From: Candidatus Altimarinota bacterium
GTDB lineage: Bacteria; Patescibacteriota; Gracilibacteria; Absconditabacterales; Absconditicoccaceae
Length of the DNA: 8,590 bases
Direction of reading: 5' to 3'
Assembly: GCA_015489035.1 (NCBI GenBank)
Contig: WFMP01000023.1
Location: 1-8,590, forward strand
The position numbers and the translations under genes are program-made. The notes beneath the pieces were generated by a model. That model saw only the letters and a list, made by a program, of their open reading frames with translations. It was not told the DNA's origin and ran no database searches. Position 1 is the first letter of the stretch. Every line of letters begins with the position of its first letter. Positions 6,504 through 8,590 of this stretch are shown in pieces.

Positions 6504-6507
6504 TGTG

Positions 6508-8193
6508 CTACTTATTTTTATGGAAATTATGATGTTTTTTAGTTTTTTTTGTATCTACATATGGGACATAATTCAACGGATTATTGATTGTATCAATTAT
6601 TTGATATAGTGTACTAAACCATTCTATAATTTTTTCAGCCGTAACGGCTTTATAGTTCTTATTTGAATGCATATAATCATTTCTGTGTTTAATTAATTCT
6701 TCTAACTTAATTTCATCTTGATTTCCAAATCGTTTATTTATGATTTTAGTTATTTTATCCTCTAATCTACTCCTATCATAAAGACTGTATGTTGGCATCT
6801 TATCCCAAAATAATAATACATCGCCTTTTCTTGGTTCATGCAAAAATATGCTTACTATCTTTTCAAGTGACGTTGCCATAGACACCAATGCATAATTAAA
6901 TTTATTTTCTTTTGATGAATTTAAAATGTCAAAGATATATTCAATATCCTTTTTTAAGTTCAATAGATATGATTCATAGTTTTCTAAGCTTGAAATATAT
7001 TGACTAAATGGGTCTTGATTCAATATTGAATTCATTTTTTTATGAGTTTGCCATATATTTTTTAAATATTTATTTTTTAGTCCTTTTTCAACTAAGCCTA
7101 TAAATTTATTTATATTGTCAATAGTACCTATACTGTTATCTTCAGGATGTTCTTTTTTGATATAGCCAAGTATCCTTTTTTCATACAGTTTTTCTAAAAT
7201 TGTGCTTTTACTGGTAGCTGTAAGCATAATAACTTGAATACCGGCATTGATTTCATGAATGTTTTCAAGAATTTTTATGCCTGAATAGTTTTCTATGTTT
7301 GTATTCTCATTGTGATCTTGTTCAATTAATCGTAAATCTAAAACAACCACATCAGCATTGTGAATTTGTTCTTTTTTATAGTCTATTTCATCAATTAATC
7401 CAGAAATACTTTTATCTTTAAAACCATATTCAAAAGTTTGAAAATTGATATCATCATTGTCTTTAAAAATCTTGGCTAATATATCACTCCAACCTTTGCT
7501 CCATTCATCATCAATAAACAAGATATTGCCTTTTGTTTTATCGCTAAATGCACGAATCTTTTTATCTGTTTGCTCATCAGCTTTTCTATATAGCTCTTTT
7601 AAATATTTAAAATAGAGCATCGTTTCAATTTTTTCTTTATTAGCTCTAATACTATCATCTGTATCTGCACCTAAAAACTCAGCCCATCTGTAGATACTCC
7701 ATTCGTTAGCTATACCATGATGACTTAAATAATCTTTTGGTGGTTTAACGGTTATTCTATTTAAAAAATTTGTTTGATACTCTTCTTTGGTCAAGTTTGA
7801 AAACTGTTTGCTTTTAATTTTTTCAATTTGATTTTTTGTGTTGTTTATTAGGAATAGATTTTTGCTAAAAAGTATCTGTGCTGCTGGTTCAAAATTATTG
7901 AGCGTGTAGCTATCTACATCACTTAAAATAACAATAGGTACATATCTTTTATCTTCAAGCTCGATTGAGAGTCGCATATGATATGCCACTTGAAGCCCTA
8001 AAAGTTCAAGATAGTTATTTGAAAGATTGTCTTTGATAAATATAATGTCAAAGTCATATTCTATAAGTTCAGCTATTATCTCTTTTGTTATATAAGAATC
8101 AACTGTTTCATCTGTATCGTATTCAAAATATATGTCATTATCAAATAGATCAAATATTACATTGTCATGATGAATTATTAGGCTTCTACTCAT
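6508..8193 (-). CDS. Receiver-domain protein with C-terminal HEPN-like domain
   Basis: This 561-residue cytoplasmic protein has no transmembrane segment. Residues about 1-125 look like a degenerate receiver fold (DFDIIFIKD at 47-55, YVPIVILSD at 84-92, QILFSKNLFLI at 106-116) without the full acidic pocket. About 222-370 is a complete receiver domain: ILFIDDE (acid pair Asp228/Asp229), VVVLDLRL (phospho-acceptor Asp286), VIMLTAT (Thr325) and GYIKKE (Lys347). About 380-540 is helical and contains HRNDYMHS, where Arg504-Asn-x3-His509 is the RNxxxH signature of HEPN ribonucleases. The tail is basic and His/Lys-rich (KKTKKHHNFHKNK). No DNA-binding output domain is seen, so phosphorylation would control an RNase-like or scaffold output instead of transcription. 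The start overlaps the preceding gene's stop by 8 nt (ATGAGTAG), implying coupled translation and a shared function. No histidine kinase is visible; it may lie beyond the window. The receiver call is strong, HEPN moderate, and RNase activity is inference. Confidence 0.82.
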   Translation of the reverse strand: MSRSLIIHHDNVIFDLFDNDIYFEYDTDETVDSYITKEIIAELIEYDFDIIFIKDNLSNNYLELLGLQVAYHMRLSIELEDKRYVPIVILSDVDSYTLNNFEPAAQILFSKNLFLINNTKNQIEKIKSKQFSNLTKEEYQTNFLNRITVKPPKDYLSHHGIANEWSIYRWAEFLGADTDDSIRANKEKIETMLYFKYLKELYRKADEQTDKKIRAFSDKTKGNILFIDDEWSKGWSDILAKIFKDNDDINFQTFEYGFKDKSISGLIDEIDYKKEQIHNADVVVLDLRLIEQDHNENTNIENYSGIKILENIHEINAGIQVIMLTATSKSTILEKLYEKRILGYIKKEHPEDNSIGTIDNINKFIGLVEKGLKNKYLKNIWQTHKKMNSILNQDPFSQYISSLENYESYLLNLKKDIEYIFDILNSSKENKFNYALVSMATSLEKIVSIFLHEPRKGDVLLFWDKMPTYSLYDRSRLEDKITKIINKRFGNQDEIKLEELIKHRNDYMHSNKNYKAVTAEKIIEWFSTLYQIIDTINNPLNYVPYVDTKKTKKHHNFHKNK

Positions 8194-8590
8194 AGTTTAT
8201 CTCTTCAATAAAGTTCAACAAAGCATCTCTAAATCTTTTTATTTTATCGATTGTATCCAACTCATCACTATGAAATGAAAAATCGATTTGTTTTAATTCT
8301 TGAACTCTTGATTTATCAAAGTCATAGATATCTTTTTGTCCTAATTTATATCTTTCTAAAAATAGATTGGTATTTTCTAAGTTATTTAACACTATATTTA
8401 ACTTCCGGTTGCTTCCATAACTGAGCATCAAGATATTTTCTTTGTCCACTTTTGCAGCTTCTAAAAATAATTTTAGGTTTTGACTGTAGAAGGTTTTTGA
8501 ATTTAAAATGAGTTTATCAAAACTATTATGTCTATAGAGGTTTGCTGAAATACCACCAGAAAAATAGACAAGTGGCTTGCCAGAGTTTTC
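8186..8590 (-). CDS. 3' end of an unrecognised gene, 5' part beyond the window
   Basis: The frame is open without a stop from the window edge to TAG at 8188-8186, giving the last 134 residues of a longer protein. A GTG at 8449 could be read as a start (87 residues), but open coding continues upstream of it as SKTFYSQNLKLFLEAAK, so that start is probably spurious. The first visible part, GKPLVYFSGGISANLYRH and then KLILNSKTF, has the strand-loop-strand-helix layout of the second half of a receiver-like fold. Ungapped, it resembles residues 85-127 of the next protein (about 10 identities in 43). The remainder is charged and helical, ending in FIEEINYE. The 8-nt overlap with the receiver-HEPN gene indicates one operon and probably one system. 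I do not recognise the family. A partner kinase or second receiver protein is possible but unproven. Confidence 0.75.
   Translation of the reverse strand, partial: ENSGKPLVYFSGGISANLYRHNSFDKLILNSKTFYSQNLKLFLEAAKVDKENILMLSYGSNRKLNIVLNNLENTNLFLERYKLGQKDIYDFDKSRVQELKQIDFSFHSDELDTIDKIKRFRDALLNFIEEINYE

Larger units (their letters stand above)
6168..6507. other. 340-bp dyad-rich non-coding spacer
   Basis: No open frame of useful length crosses this AT-rich stretch. It separates the receiver-HEPN gene from the membrane HEPN gene, both on the minus strand. It holds a promoter-like pair for the latter and several inverted repeats. These include AAATTTT/AAAATTT (6289-6310, extended by CTG/CAG with a 2-nt bulge), the near-palindrome AGTGC-AA-GCACT (6337-6348), TCTTAT-CTA-ATAAGA (6366-6380) and TATCC/GGATA (6385-6400). 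Two CTGACAA/TTGTCAG half-sites face each other at 6284-6290 and 6332-6338, and TGTCAG recurs at 6211-6216. It may be a control region or an unannotated small RNA. Chance dyads are common at this base composition. Confidence 0.5.

Noticed and set aside
8543..8570. VYFSGGISA in the truncated gene as a PP-loop ATPase motif (SGGxDS)
   Set aside because: The Asp of the PP-loop is missing, and the segment lies near the C terminus, where a PP-loop would not be expected.
1..8590. CRISPR arrays, tRNA or rRNA genes, transposases, integrases
   Set aside because: No regularly spaced direct repeats, no cloverleaf-like or rRNA-like stretches and no recombinase motifs were seen, so any mobile-element status rests only on gene content.

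Overview
The window is AT-rich, gene-dense accessory DNA, most likely from the Campylobacterota. The taxonomic clue is the single-stranded DNA-binding protein, whose N-terminal half (MFNKIILVGNLTRDIE, then GEQKEEVCF and the FGRSGEVANQYL stretch) has the wording typical of Sulfurimonas/Arcobacter/Campylobacter relatives. It lacks rpsF/rpsR neighbours, so it looks like an accessory or mobile-element copy rather than the housekeeping ssb. The genus cannot be fixed from the sequence.

Left part (1-2097): ssb on the minus strand is divergent from a two-gene plus-strand operon encoding a DarT1-type DNA ADP-ribosyltransferase toxin and its NADAR-domain antitoxin DarG1, an established anti-phage toxin-antitoxin pair. 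The 260-bp divergent spacer carries two nearly identical 15-bp palindromes in opposite orientation, one about 50 nt upstream of each start codon. They look like matched operators, suggesting ssb and darTG are co-regulated.

Right part (2133-8590): all genes lie on the minus strand, transcribed from right to left. First comes the 3' end of an unrecognised gene that runs off the window. It overlaps by 8 nt a protein with a receiver-like N-terminal domain, a complete receiver (REC) domain and a C-terminal HEPN-like domain. After a 340-bp non-coding spacer rich in dyad symmetry and holding a promoter comes a two-span membrane protein with a periplasmic domain, a cytoplasmic coiled coil and a second C-terminal HEPN-like domain. 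Sixty bp further on is an 831-residue fusion of a NERD nuclease-like domain, an SF1 (UvrD-like) helicase and a WYL sensor domain.

Taken together this looks like a defence island. DarTG1 is recognisable. The right-hand cluster is the best candidate for an undescribed system: a receiver-controlled HEPN protein, a membrane-anchored HEPN protein and a ligand-gated nuclease-helicase. That these genes work together is inferred from shared strand, tight spacing and the repeated HEPN RNxxxH motif; it is not demonstrated.
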